Of a stretch of DNA of 64,000 nucleotides, positions 9,989 to 18,836 are shown piece by piece. The stretch lies in contig NZ_JAIESM010000035.1 of the NCBI RefSeq assembly GCF_019746015.1, positions 1-64,000 on the forward strand, written 5' to 3'. Every line of letters starts with the position of its first letter. Position 1 is the stretch's first letter. The notes below the pieces were generated by a model. The model saw nothing but the letters and a program-made list of their open reading frames with translations, did no database searches and had not been told where the DNA came from. The position numbers and the translations under genes are program-made. The stretch comes from Sphingomonas sp. (GTDB lineage: Bacteria; Pseudomonadota; Alphaproteobacteria; Sphingomonadales; Sphingomonadaceae).

Positions 9989-12262
9989 ATGCCATTAATG
10001 TTCTTCGCGCTCACCCCATCCCTGGGATATGAGCTTTATAGGACCGATGGCACCCCGCAAACGACAAGTATCGTTCGCGAAATCTGCGTAGGCAGGTGCA
10101 ATGGCGTCGTGACCGACGCTGGCACGGCGGCGGTTGGCGCGACATTTTATTTTGCGGGCAGCGCGCCGGATAGCGGGCAGGAACTGTGGCGAAGCAACGG
10201 CACGGCCGCCAGCACGCAGCTGGTGGCAGACATTAATCCTGGCGCAAGCGGCAGCAACGCGCGCAATTTCACGCGCGTTGGCAACCTCGTCTATTTCCTC
10301 GCAACCAATGGTGGCAGCAACAATGGGGTGTGGCGCAGCGACGGCACGGCGGCGGGCACCCAGTTCGTAACCAGTGCTGGCGGCGGCACGATCAGCCAGC
10401 TCACCGCCGTTGGCAACCGCCTGTTCTTCACCGTCGCCAACGCCGGCCGGATCGAGCTTTGGGCGACCGATGGCACGCCGGCTGGGAGCAGCCGGGCGCT
10501 GTCGCTGAACGGCACCGGTGTGAGCATTGACAATATCGTCGATTTCAATGGCGTTGCCTATTTCCTGGCCAATGACGCAGTTACCGGCCGCGAATTATGG
10601 CGTTCTGACGGTAGCGCCGGCAATACGTCGATAGTAATGCAGGTTGCCACGGGTATCGAGGGCGTTACCTCGCAACTCGCCATCTGCCGAAACCGGATGT
10701 GGTTCCTGTCGACCCCGTCCTTTACCTGGGTTCCAACCTTCAGCCCGCCGGGAACGGCGCCCGTCGAAAGCCGCGCAGCAGACCTTTGGGTGTCGAGTGG
10801 CACGCCGGGCACCACCACGATGTTCCGGCGATTTTTCCCCAATGGCGAAAATGCTGGCCCTCGTCCGTCGATTCCGCAGGCCGTTCGACAAACCGATATC
10901 GCATCTTCAAATACTGCAATGTTCATTCATTATCGCAATAGTACCAATAACATCTTGATCGGCACTCAGGACCGAGAATCACTTTATACACTTAATTGTG
11001 ATGGCGTTGAATACGGCACGCTAACAAGCGAAGTTTCGCCAATGCCTGGGTGGTTTTTTACGGCTGAATGGAGGTCAAGCAGCTTTGGTAACAACGTTTA
11101 CGTAAGCACTGGTAAAACATTTAATTTATACGGTACAGATGGGACGACCGTGGTACGTGGCCCCAATAATTTTAACTTCAATATGCTTCCTGGTATCGGC
11201 TATGGTGGCCTTTTTACTGTAACGCCGGGCGGTTTATACTACCCAGCAAGCGATCCGGAGCTGGGGTGGAACCTGTATCGCGCGGTCTGGCCGAACACCG
11301 TTTCGACATTGGTCGCCGACATCGCAACGGAACCGGGGGGCAGCTCAAATTCCAATCCCCTTGGGCAAACCTGGGTGGAAGGGCAGCTGGACGCGCTGGG
11401 GCGCGTTGCTGGTGATTTCAATGGCGATGGACGGTCGGACATATTGTGGCGCAACGTCAATGATGGTTGGGTCACCCAGTGGCAGATGAACGGCAACCAG
11501 ATCAATGCCGCCTATGTCTATCAGGTGCCGACTGATTATCAGATCGCCGGCACCGGCGATTTTGACGGCGACGGCAGGACCGACATCTTGTGGCGCGGGC
11601 CCAATGGCGAAGTCACCATGTGGCTGATGGTTGGTTTTGCGATCAAGCAGGCCGCTGTGGTCGCGTCGGTGCCCTTTAGCTATCAGATTCGCGGCGTCGG
11701 TGACTTTAACGGCGATGGCCGCGCCGATATCCTGTGGCAGGGCGATACCGGCGAAGTGAACGCCTGGTTGATGAATGGCACGCGCATCGCCAATGCCGGC
11801 AATGTCGGCTTCGTCACCCCATTTTATCGTTTCGTCGGGACGGGTGATTTCAACGGCGACGGGCGCAGCGACGTGATGTGGCGCGGCACCGACAGCAGCA
11901 TTGTCACCTGGCAGATGAACGGCCTGTCGCCGACCGGCTATTTTGTCGCCGCCGTCGACGACAGCTGGCGCATTCAGGGCCTGCGCGACATGGACGCTGA
12001 CGGCAGGGCCGATGTGGTGTGGCGCAACGACAATGGCTCGGTCGCGCTGTGGCTGATGAACGGCAGCATTCCCACGCCCCGGGGGCTTGGCCAGATCGAT
12101 GCTGATCAGGCGGGTCAGGCGCTGGGTGATTATGACGGCGATCGGCGTGGCGAGATATTGTGGCGCTCGCAGAACGGCACGCTGCGCCGGTGGAACATCA
12201 GCTCGGGCGTACCCGTGTCGACCGATTTCAACACGGTCACGCTCGACTGGCAGGTGCAGTGA
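9989..12262 (+). CDS. ELWxxDGT-repeat / FG-GAP (VCBS-like) repeat protein
   Basis: N-terminal repeats ELWRSNGTAAST, ELWATDGTPAGSS, ELWRSDGSAGNTS; C-terminal GDFNGDGRSDILWR...W.MNG repeats. Confidence 0.85.
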   Translation: MPLMFFALTPSLGYELYRTDGTPQTTSIVREICVGRCNGVVTDAGTAAVGATFYFAGSAPDSGQELWRSNGTAASTQLVADINPGASGSNARNFTRVGNLVYFLATNGGSNNGVWRSDGTAAGTQFVTSAGGGTISQLTAVGNRLFFTVANAGRIELWATDGTPAGSSRALSLNGTGVSIDNIVDFNGVAYFLANDAVTGRELWRSDGSAGNTSIVMQVATGIEGVTSQLAICRNRMWFLSTPSFTWVPTFSPPGTAPVESRAADLWVSSGTPGTTTMFRRFFPNGENAGPRPSIPQAVRQTDIASSNTAMFIHYRNSTNNILIGTQDRESLYTLNCDGVEYGTLTSEVSPMPGWFFTAEWRSSSFGNNVYVSTGKTFNLYGTDGTTVVRGPNNFNFNMLPGIGYGGLFTVTPGGLYYPASDPELGWNLYRAVWPNTVSTLVADIATEPGGSSNSNPLGQTWVEGQLDALGRVAGDFNGDGRSDILWRNVNDGWVTQWQMNGNQINAAYVYQVPTDYQIAGTGDFDGDGRTDILWRGPNGEVTMWLMVGFAIKQAAVVASVPFSYQIRGVGDFNGDGRADILWQGDTGEVNAWLMNGTRIANAGNVGFVTPFYRFVGTGDFNGDGRSDVMWRGTDSSIVTWQMNGLSPTGYFVAAVDDSWRIQGLRDMDADGRADVVWRNDNGSVALWLMNGSIPTPRGLGQIDADQAGQALGDYDGDRRGEILWRSQNGTLRRWNISSGVPVSTDFNTVTLDWQVQ

Positions 12263-12355
12263 TCAGCGCCTGCACGGGGCGTGCGATGCCCGCTTGACCT
12301 GCGCCGCGCCACCCCTTAAGCCGCGCGCCTGCCCGGCGCGGCAGGCCCTTTTCGG

Positions 12356-12432
12356 GGCGGAGTAGCTCAGTTGGTTAGAGCACGGGAATCATAATCCTGG
12401 GGTCGGGGGTTCAAGTCCCTCCTCCGCTACCA
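12356..12432 (+). tRNA. tRNA-Met (CAT; probably elongator)
   Basis: ggcggagtagctcagttggttagagcacgggaatcataatcctggggtcgggggttcaagtccctcctccgctacca; cloverleaf with encoded CCA. CAT anticodon could also be Ile2. Confidence 0.92.
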
Positions 12433-12548
12433 TTTCGCCGATTTGGGGTTCGTGGCACCTGTAACCGCGCCCGGCCATCGCCCGAAAGGCGCTTGCAAAC
12501 CGGGGGGCTGCACCCCCAAATCACGCTATTCGCCACCGGGAACACGCC

Positions 12549-13523
12549 ATGCCAACCACGCACCACACGCACATGCTGATCATCGGTTCCGGCCCGGCCG
12601 GGCTTTCCGCCGCCATTTATGGCGCGCGTGCCGGCATGAAGCCGATCCTGGTGCAGGGCATCCAGCCCGGCGGCCAGTTGATGACGACGACCGATGTCGA
12701 AAATTATCCCGGCTTTCGCAACGTCATCCAGGGGCCGTGGCTGATGGAGGAAATGTCGGCCCAGGCCGAACATGTCGGCACCCGGCTGATGTATGACACG
12801 ATCGTCTCGGTCGATCTGTCTGAGCGGCCCTTCCGGCTGACCGGCGACAGCGGCGATGTGTATGCGGGCGACGTGCTGATCATCGCCACCGGCGCCCAGG
12901 CCCGCTGGCTGGGGCTGGAAAGCGAAGAGCTGATGAAGGGCAAGGGCGTGTCGGCTTGCGCGACGTGCGACGGCTTTTTCTATCGCGGCAAGAAGGTAGC
13001 GGTGATCGGCGGCGGCAATACCGCGGTTGAGGAAGCGCTCTACCTCACCAATCATTCGGACGACGTGACGCTCATCCACCGCCGTGACTCGCTGCGCGCG
13101 GAGAAAATCCTGCAGGACCGGCTGTTCGCCAACCCCAAGATCAAGGTGCTGTGGAACAAGAACGTCACCCGCTTTGTCGGCGGCGGCACGCCGGAAGGGC
13201 TAGTGGGGCTGGAACTGATCGACACTGTGACCGGCGAGGCGAGCGACATTGCGGTGGAGGGTGGCTTTGTCGCCATCGGCCACAGCCCGGCGACCGCGCT
13301 GTTCCAGGGGCATCTGGCGCTCGATGGCGATGGCTATATCCAGGTCGAGCCCGGCACCACGCGCACCAGCGTGCCCGGCGTGTTCGCCTGTGGCGACGTG
13401 ATGGACAAGATTTACCGTCAGGCAATCACCGCCGCCGGCACCGGCTGCATGGCCGCGCTGGATGCGGAAAAATTCCTGGCAGCGGCCGAGTTCGAAGCGC
13501 GCGTGGCCATCGCTGCGGAGTGA
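12549..13523 (+). CDS. trxB: Thioredoxin-disulfide reductase
   Basis: GSGPAGLSAAIYGARAGM, redox motif CATCDGFF, VIGGGNTAVEEALYLT. Confidence 0.96.
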   Translation: MPTTHHTHMLIIGSGPAGLSAAIYGARAGMKPILVQGIQPGGQLMTTTDVENYPGFRNVIQGPWLMEEMSAQAEHVGTRLMYDTIVSVDLSERPFRLTGDSGDVYAGDVLIIATGAQARWLGLESEELMKGKGVSACATCDGFFYRGKKVAVIGGGNTAVEEALYLTNHSDDVTLIHRRDSLRAEKILQDRLFANPKIKVLWNKNVTRFVGGGTPEGLVGLELIDTVTGEASDIAVEGGFVAIGHSPATALFQGHLALDGDGYIQVEPGTTRTSVPGVFACGDVMDKIYRQAITAAGTGCMAALDAEKFLAAAEFEARVAIAAE

Positions 13524-13539
13524 GGGGCACGCCGTTCCT

Positions 13540-13561
13540 CCCCTCCCGCTTGCGGGAGGGG
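13540..13561. terminator. Perfect 10-bp GC-rich hairpin between convergent genes
   Basis: CCCCTCCCGC-TT-GCGGGAGGGG between trxB and the hydrolase-1 gene; may belong to a repeated palindrome family. Confidence 0.5.
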
Positions 13562-13589
13562 CCGGGGGTGGGCAGGCCGCGCGGTTGCC

Positions 13590-14372
13590 CTAGCCCAGCG
13601 CCGCCAGCACCGCGTCGGTCAGCGCCGCTTTGGCGGCTGCATCGGCGAAACTGTGCGAGGCGGTGTCGATCCGCGTGACCGGCCCGGCATGGCCGGCGCG
13701 GCGGGCGGCGTCGGCAAAGGCAATCGCGGTCGCGTCACCGCTGGCCAGCAGCACGCGCGCATCCGGGTGGGCGGCAAGGGCGGCAAACACGGCTGCTTCG
13801 AGCTGGCTCAGCTCCTCAGGTGTTTTCTGCGAAATACGGCGCAGCCCGCTGAATAGCTTGCCGAACCGGATTTGGCCGCTGAGCAGCCTTGCCCAGGCTT
13901 TGGGATCGGTGAGGCGCGCCAGATAATGCGCGCGGATCGCCGCCGGCGGGGGCAGGGGGCCAGCCTCCACCACCCACGGATTGGCGAGCAGCAGCCGGTC
14001 GAAAGTGCCCGGCGCATGGAGCAACAGCGCGGTGGCCGCGTCGCAATTGCCAAAGCCGACCAGGCGCGTCACCTGCGGGGCATGCGTGCGGAAGGTGGCG
14101 ATGGCGGCGGCCAGATCGGGCGCGGCGCTGGCATAGCCGCCATTGACGCCGGTTGAATCGCCCACGCCGCGCCGGTCGAAACGGAACACCGGGTGGCCGG
14201 CGGCGGCGACGCGCGCGGCAAGCGCCGCCATGCCGCGATGCGCGCCGGCGCGGATTTCATTGCCGCCGGAGACGATCAGCAGTCCTGTGGTGCCCGGCGC
14301 CTCGTCCAGCGTGCCGAACAGGGTATCACCCTCGCACGGGAAGGTGATCACCCTGCGCATGCTGCGATCCAC
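13590..14372 (-). CDS. Exosortase A system-associated hydrolase 1 (alpha/beta hydrolase)
   Basis: VSGGNEIRAGAHRGMAALA, FRFDRRGVGDSTG; position in the XrtA locus. Confidence 0.85.
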   Translation of the reverse strand: MDRSMRRVITFPCEGDTLFGTLDEAPGTTGLLIVSGGNEIRAGAHRGMAALAARVAAAGHPVFRFDRRGVGDSTGVNGGYASAAPDLAAAIATFRTHAPQVTRLVGFGNCDAATALLLHAPGTFDRLLLANPWVVEAGPLPPPAAIRAHYLARLTDPKAWARLLSGQIRFGKLFSGLRRISQKTPEELSQLEAAVFAALAAHPDARVLLASGDATAIAFADAARRAGHAGPVTRIDTASHSFADAAAKAALTDAVLAALG

Positions 14373-14983
14373 TCTGCGATATCGGCTGCAAGTAGTTCTG
14401 CCAGATCAGGATCATCGCCCGGCTCGGCCAGCCGCCAGAGCGGCGCGCCGGGCAGCTTCAGATCGGCGGGCGCGGGGTCGCTGTCCAGCCGCACCGTCCG
14501 CTGGCCGGGGGCAAGCGTGGCGGTCTCCAGTGACTGGACGAAGGCGTCGCTCACCGCGTTGCCGGCAACCGTCACGCCATCCCCCAGTGCGCGCAACCGC
14601 TTGATTTCACGCGCAAGTTCGGCACCCGTCTGCGGGGACAGGCGCCAGCGCGCGGGGGCGGGCGCATCGATCAGCGCCGCACTACGGATCGCCGCGCTGA
14701 ACACCGGCGACGCCAGCGAGGCGACCAAATCCAACACCGCCTGTTGGAGATTTGCCAGAACCAGTTTCTCAGTATCCACGAGACTGTCTGCGAAACCCGG
14801 CAGATCGGGCAAAACCCCTGCAATTCCGCGCTTTTCCAGCGCCCGCAGGATCGCGACGCCAAAGGCGCGGGTGCGGTTATATTCCTCGAAAAAGGGCAGC
14901 AAAAGGACTACCACCGGGCCATGATCGGGGCCGAAGCGCAGCAACGCCTCCCGCCCGCCGGCCCAGTGATAGTCGCCGATCAA
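14348..14983 (-). CDS. Exosortase A system-associated hydrolase 2
   Basis: VVLLLPFFEEYNRTRAF, LPDLPGFADSL; overlaps hydrolase 1 and ACP in the XrtA locus. Confidence 0.8.
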   Translation of the reverse strand: MIGDYHWAGGREALLRFGPDHGPVVVLLLPFFEEYNRTRAFGVAILRALEKRGIAGVLPDLPGFADSLVDTEKLVLANLQQAVLDLVASLASPVFSAAIRSAALIDAPAPARWRLSPQTGAELAREIKRLRALGDGVTVAGNAVSDAFVQSLETATLAPGQRTVRLDSDPAPADLKLPGAPLWRLAEPGDDPDLAELLAADIAEWIAACAG

Positions 14984-15267
14984 GTGGCGACCTTGGCAGC
15001 GGCATAGCGGACCAGCGCGCCGAAGCTGCCCATCATGTCGGCATCGACCTCGTCATCCTCGATCAGGATGCCCAGCCGGTCCTCCAGCTCGGTCAGCACG
15101 CCGGCAACCGCAATCGAGTCGAACTCGAGCAGCGTGCCGAACAGCCCGCTGTCGGCATCGAGCGCCGCCGCCCGTTCCGCGCTGATGCCCAGCACATCGC
15201 GCAGCACGCCGCGCACCACTTCATCCACCTTCGCCGCTGTCGCCACTGCGGATAACCCCTTGCTCAA
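14980..15267 (-). CDS. Acyl carrier protein, XrtA locus
   Basis: Small acidic protein with phosphopantetheine site LLEFDSIAVAG. Confidence 0.85.
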   Translation of the reverse strand: MSKGLSAVATAAKVDEVVRGVLRDVLGISAERAAALDADSGLFGTLLEFDSIAVAGVLTELEDRLGILIEDDEVDADMMGSFGALVRYAAAKVAT

Positions 15268-15350
15268 TGGCGCGAGCGCCTAGCCAATTGGCCGGCGCTT
15301 GCCAAGCGCGATGCCCTTCACAGCCGCGCCGCACCCGGTATCTAGGGGGG

Positions 15351-16850
15351 ATGGTAGCGCTCGATCCCGTCCCCCGTCCGATCGATCATCTCCCCCGGCG
15401 CGGTGCGGCGGCGGCGGCGGCGATTGTCGATGCCGGCGGCACGCTGGACTTTGCCGGGCTGGAGCGGGCGGTGGGGGCGCTGGCGGCCTGGCTGGCCCGG
15501 CAAGGCCTGCGACCCGGCGACCGGGTGGCGAGCTGGCTGCCCAAGACGCGCACCGCCTGCCTGATGCCGCTCGCCGCGCCGCGCGCCGGGCTGGTCCATG
15601 TACCGGTCAACCCGCTGCTGAAGCGCGCGCAGGTTGCGCACATCCTGGCGGACAGTGGTGCGGCGCTGCTGCTCACCCAGCCGGCCCGGGCGGCGACGCT
15701 GAGCGCTGGCGACGTGCCGGCGGAATGCACGGTGCTGCTGGAGGAGCAGGTGATTGCGGGTGACGCCATGCCGCCCTCCGCCGCCGCACCGGATGCGCTG
15801 GCGGCCATCCTCTACACCTCTGGCTCGACCGGGCGGCCCAAGGGCGTGATGCTGAGCCACGCCAATCTGTGGCTGGGGGCGATCAGCGTGGCGCATTATC
15901 TGAAGCTGTCGCCCGCCGACCGGACGCTGTGCGTGCTGCCCTTCAGTTTCGATTATGGCCAGAACCAGCTGTTCAGCAGCTGGGCCGCCGGCGCCAGCGT
16001 CGCCCCGCTCGACTATCTCACTGCGCGCGACGTGGTGAAGGCGGTTGCCCGCACCGGTGCCACCACCCTGGCCGGGGTGCCGCCGCTCTGGCTGCAACTG
16101 GTGGAGACCGAGTGGCCGGCCGAGACTGCGGCGATGCTGAGGCGCCTCACCAATTCGGGCGGCGCGTTGACGGTGCCGCTGGTGCGCGCGCTGCGGGCGC
16201 GGTTTCCGGCGGCCGATCTCTACCCGATGTACGGCCTGACCGAGGCGTTCCGCTCGACCTATCTGGCGCCGGAAATGGTCGACGCGCACCCGGAGTCGAT
16301 CGGCCGCGCCATTCCCTTTGCCGAGATACTGGTGGTCCGCGCCGACGGCAGCGCCGCGGATGCCGGCGAACCCGGCGAGCTGGTCCATGCCGGGCCGCTG
16401 GTTGCCCAGGGCTATTGGCGCGATGCCGCGCGCACTGCCGAGCGCTTCCGCCCCGCCCCGGCGCACGCGACGAGCGGTGGCACCGCCGTCTGGTCCGGCG
16501 ACACGGTGGTGCGGGATGCCGACGGCCTGCTGCGCTTCGTCGGCCGCGAGGACGAGATGATCAAAAGCGCCGGCAACCGCATCAGCCCCACCGAGATCGA
16601 GGAAGCGGTGCTGCGCGGCGGCGAGGCGGCGGAAGTGGTGGCGGTGGGCGTGCCCGATGCCCGGCTGGGCCAGGCTATCGCGCTGGTGCTGCGCGGCGAT
16701 GCCGCGGCGGAGGAAGACCTGCGGGCCCGGCTGCGTGCGGAACTGCCCAATTTCATGCAGCCGGCCCGCTATGACTGGCGCACCGACCTGCCCCGCAACG
16801 CCAATGGCAAGCTGGACCGCGCCGCGCTGAAAAAGGAACTGACGTCATGA
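15351..16850 (+). CDS. Acyl-CoA ligase (AMP-forming), exosortase A system-associated
   Basis: AMP-binding motif AILYTSGSTGRPKGVMLSH, GREDEMIKSAGNRISPTEIEE, NANGKLDRAALK; likely ATG at 15351. Confidence 0.9.
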   Translation: MVALDPVPRPIDHLPRRGAAAAAAIVDAGGTLDFAGLERAVGALAAWLARQGLRPGDRVASWLPKTRTACLMPLAAPRAGLVHVPVNPLLKRAQVAHILADSGAALLLTQPARAATLSAGDVPAECTVLLEEQVIAGDAMPPSAAAPDALAAILYTSGSTGRPKGVMLSHANLWLGAISVAHYLKLSPADRTLCVLPFSFDYGQNQLFSSWAAGASVAPLDYLTARDVVKAVARTGATTLAGVPPLWLQLVETEWPAETAAMLRRLTNSGGALTVPLVRALRARFPAADLYPMYGLTEAFRSTYLAPEMVDAHPESIGRAIPFAEILVVRADGSAADAGEPGELVHAGPLVAQGYWRDAARTAERFRPAPAHATSGGTAVWSGDTVVRDADGLLRFVGREDEMIKSAGNRISPTEIEEAVLRGGEAAEVVAVGVPDARLGQAIALVLRGDAAAEEDLRARLRAELPNFMQPARYDWRTDLPRNANGKLDRAALKKELTS

Positions 16851-18103
16851 AACCGATGGGCAGCATTCCGGCGGATTTTCGCGGTGGCGAGACGCTGACC
16901 ATCGCCGGCAGAAGCGCGGAGGACTGGATCGGGATTGCCGGCTGCACGCCGCTGTTCGTTTATGACATGGCCGTCGTCGCACGCCGGATCAGCAAGTTGC
17001 GCGCGGCAATGCCGCCTGCGCTTGCCGTGCATTATGCGGTGAAGGCCAACCCCTTCCGCCCTCTGGTCGAACAGATCGCGCCGCTGGTCGATGGGTTGGA
17101 TGTCGCGTCGGCCGGCGAGCTGGCGCTGGCGCAAGCGGTGGCCCCGGCCAGCCCCGTGAGCTTTGCAGGCCCGGGCAAGCGCGACGCGGAACTGGCGGCG
17201 GCAATCACTGCGGGTGCCACGATCAACCTGGAATCGGCCGGCGAGGCGGCACGCGCCCTTGCCGCCGCGGAGCAGCTTGGCATCGCCCCCAAGCTTGCCA
17301 TCCGCGTCAATCCCGACTTCGAACTGCGCGGCAGCGGCATGCGCATGGGCGGGCGCGCCTCGCCCTTCGGGGTGGACGCGGAACAGGTGCCCGCGCTGGT
17401 GCGACAGCTGCAGGACGCCGGGGCCGACTGGCGCGGCTTTCACATCTTCGCCGGGTCTCAGGCGCTTGATGCCGAGGCGATCATCGAAACCCAGGCGCAG
17501 ACGGTCGCGCTGGCAGCGCGGCTGGCGGATGCGGTCGGCGCCGCGCCGCCGCTCGTCAATCTCGGTGGCGGCTTCGGCATTCCCTATTTTCCTGGCGAGC
17601 AGCCGCTCGACATAGGCGCCATCGGCGCGGTGCTGGCAGAGGTGCTCGACCGGCGCGCGCCGAGCCTGGCCAGCACCCGCTTTGCGCTGGAACTGGGGCG
17701 CTGGCTGGTGGGTGAGGCGGGGGTGTATCTGACCCGCATCGTCGACCGCAAGCAAAGCAAGGGCGAGACCTTCCTCGTCACCGATGGCGGGCTGCACCAT
17801 CAGCTTGCCGCAAGCGGCAATTTCGGCACGGTCGTTCGCCGCAACTATCCCCTTGCGCTCGCCAACCGGCTGAATGCCGCAGCGGATGAGGTGGTCAACG
17901 TGGTCGGGTGCCTGTGCACCCCGCTGGACCGGCTGGGCGATCAGGTCAGCCTGCCCCGCGCGGAAATTGGCGATGTTATCGCCATCTTCATGGCCGGTGC
18001 CTATGGCCTGTCGGCAAGCCCGACGGCCTTTCTTGGCCACCCCGCGCCGGTGCAGATCCTGGCCGGAATTCCCAGTAATCCTAACGCTATCTTCACCTGT
18101 TGA
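16847..18103 (+). CDS. Fold-type III PLP-dependent decarboxylase, exosortase A system-associated
   Basis: HYAVKANPFRPLV PLP-lysine motif, NLGGGFGIPYF; ATGA overlap with the ligase. Confidence 0.9.
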   Translation: MKPMGSIPADFRGGETLTIAGRSAEDWIGIAGCTPLFVYDMAVVARRISKLRAAMPPALAVHYAVKANPFRPLVEQIAPLVDGLDVASAGELALAQAVAPASPVSFAGPGKRDAELAAAITAGATINLESAGEAARALAAAEQLGIAPKLAIRVNPDFELRGSGMRMGGRASPFGVDAEQVPALVRQLQDAGADWRGFHIFAGSQALDAEAIIETQAQTVALAARLADAVGAAPPLVNLGGGFGIPYFPGEQPLDIGAIGAVLAEVLDRRAPSLASTRFALELGRWLVGEAGVYLTRIVDRKQSKGETFLVTDGGLHHQLAASGNFGTVVRRNYPLALANRLNAAADEVVNVVGCLCTPLDRLGDQVSLPRAEIGDVIAIFMAGAYGLSASPTAFLGHPAPVQILAGIPSNPNAIFTC

Positions 18104-18182
18104 CGCCATAAACCGGGGCTGAAGCAGCACGGCCGGATGCGTTGACGTCACGCATTCGCACGCCGCGCCGCGGGAGGTCGAT

Positions 18183-18821
18183 ATGCGGTTGCGCCAGTTT
18201 TCAACGGTGTTTGCCGGGCCGGCAATGGCCCTGCTGCTCAGCTCTTGCGTCGGTGGTTCGCGGACCGAGTTGCCACCGGCAAGCTATGTGGCGACGCAGG
18301 AACAGGCGGGCGAGGAATATGTCATCGGCCCGCTCGACCAGCTCAACATCTTCGTCTGGCGCAACCCCGAACTCTCGGCAAAGGTGCAGGTGCGCCCCGA
18401 TGGCCGCATCACCACGCCGCTGGTGAACGACATGCCCGCCGTCGGCAAGACGCCGGCAATGCTGGCCGACGACATGAAGCTGGCGCTGGGCGAATACATC
18501 AAGGACCCGATCGTCTCGGTCATCGTCGAGAATTTCTCGGGCACGTTCAGCCAGCAGGTGCGCATTGTCGGCGCGACCGAAAAGCCGGCCGCCATTCCTT
18601 ACCGCGCAAATATGACGCTGCTCGACGCAATGATCGCGGTGGGTGGCCTTGGCCAATATGCCGCCGGTAACCGGGCGCGGCTGATCCGCTATGATCGCGC
18701 GACCGGCCGCCAGCGCGAATATGGCCTGCGCCTGTCCAGCCTGCTGAAGAACGGCGACTCGAGCGCCAACGTCAAGCTGCAGCCCGGGGATGTCATCATC
18801 ATTCCCGAAAGCATGTTCTGA
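18183..18821 (+). CDS. XrtA system polysaccharide export outer membrane lipoprotein (Wza-like)
   Basis: Lipobox LLLSSC; YVIGPLDQLNIFVWRNPELS; VQVRPDGRITTPLV. Confidence 0.88.
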   Translation: MRLRQFSTVFAGPAMALLLSSCVGGSRTELPPASYVATQEQAGEEYVIGPLDQLNIFVWRNPELSAKVQVRPDGRITTPLVNDMPAVGKTPAMLADDMKLALGEYIKDPIVSVIVENFSGTFSQQVRIVGATEKPAAIPYRANMTLLDAMIAVGGLGQYAAGNRARLIRYDRATGRQREYGLRLSSLLKNGDSSANVKLQPGDVIIIPESMF

Positions 18822-18836
18822 TCGGGGGGCGGGCAG

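Noticed and set aside
9989-12262. ELWxxDGT/FG-GAP protein as the missing PEP-CTERM substrate
   Set aside because: C-terminus (STDFNTVTLDWQVQ) has no PEP motif, TM segment or basic tail.
13540-13600. CCCCTCCCGCTTGCGGGAGGGG palindrome as a novel regulatory RNA
   Set aside because: Located between convergent genes, a simple GC hairpin best explained as a terminator or common repeat; no further conserved structure seen.
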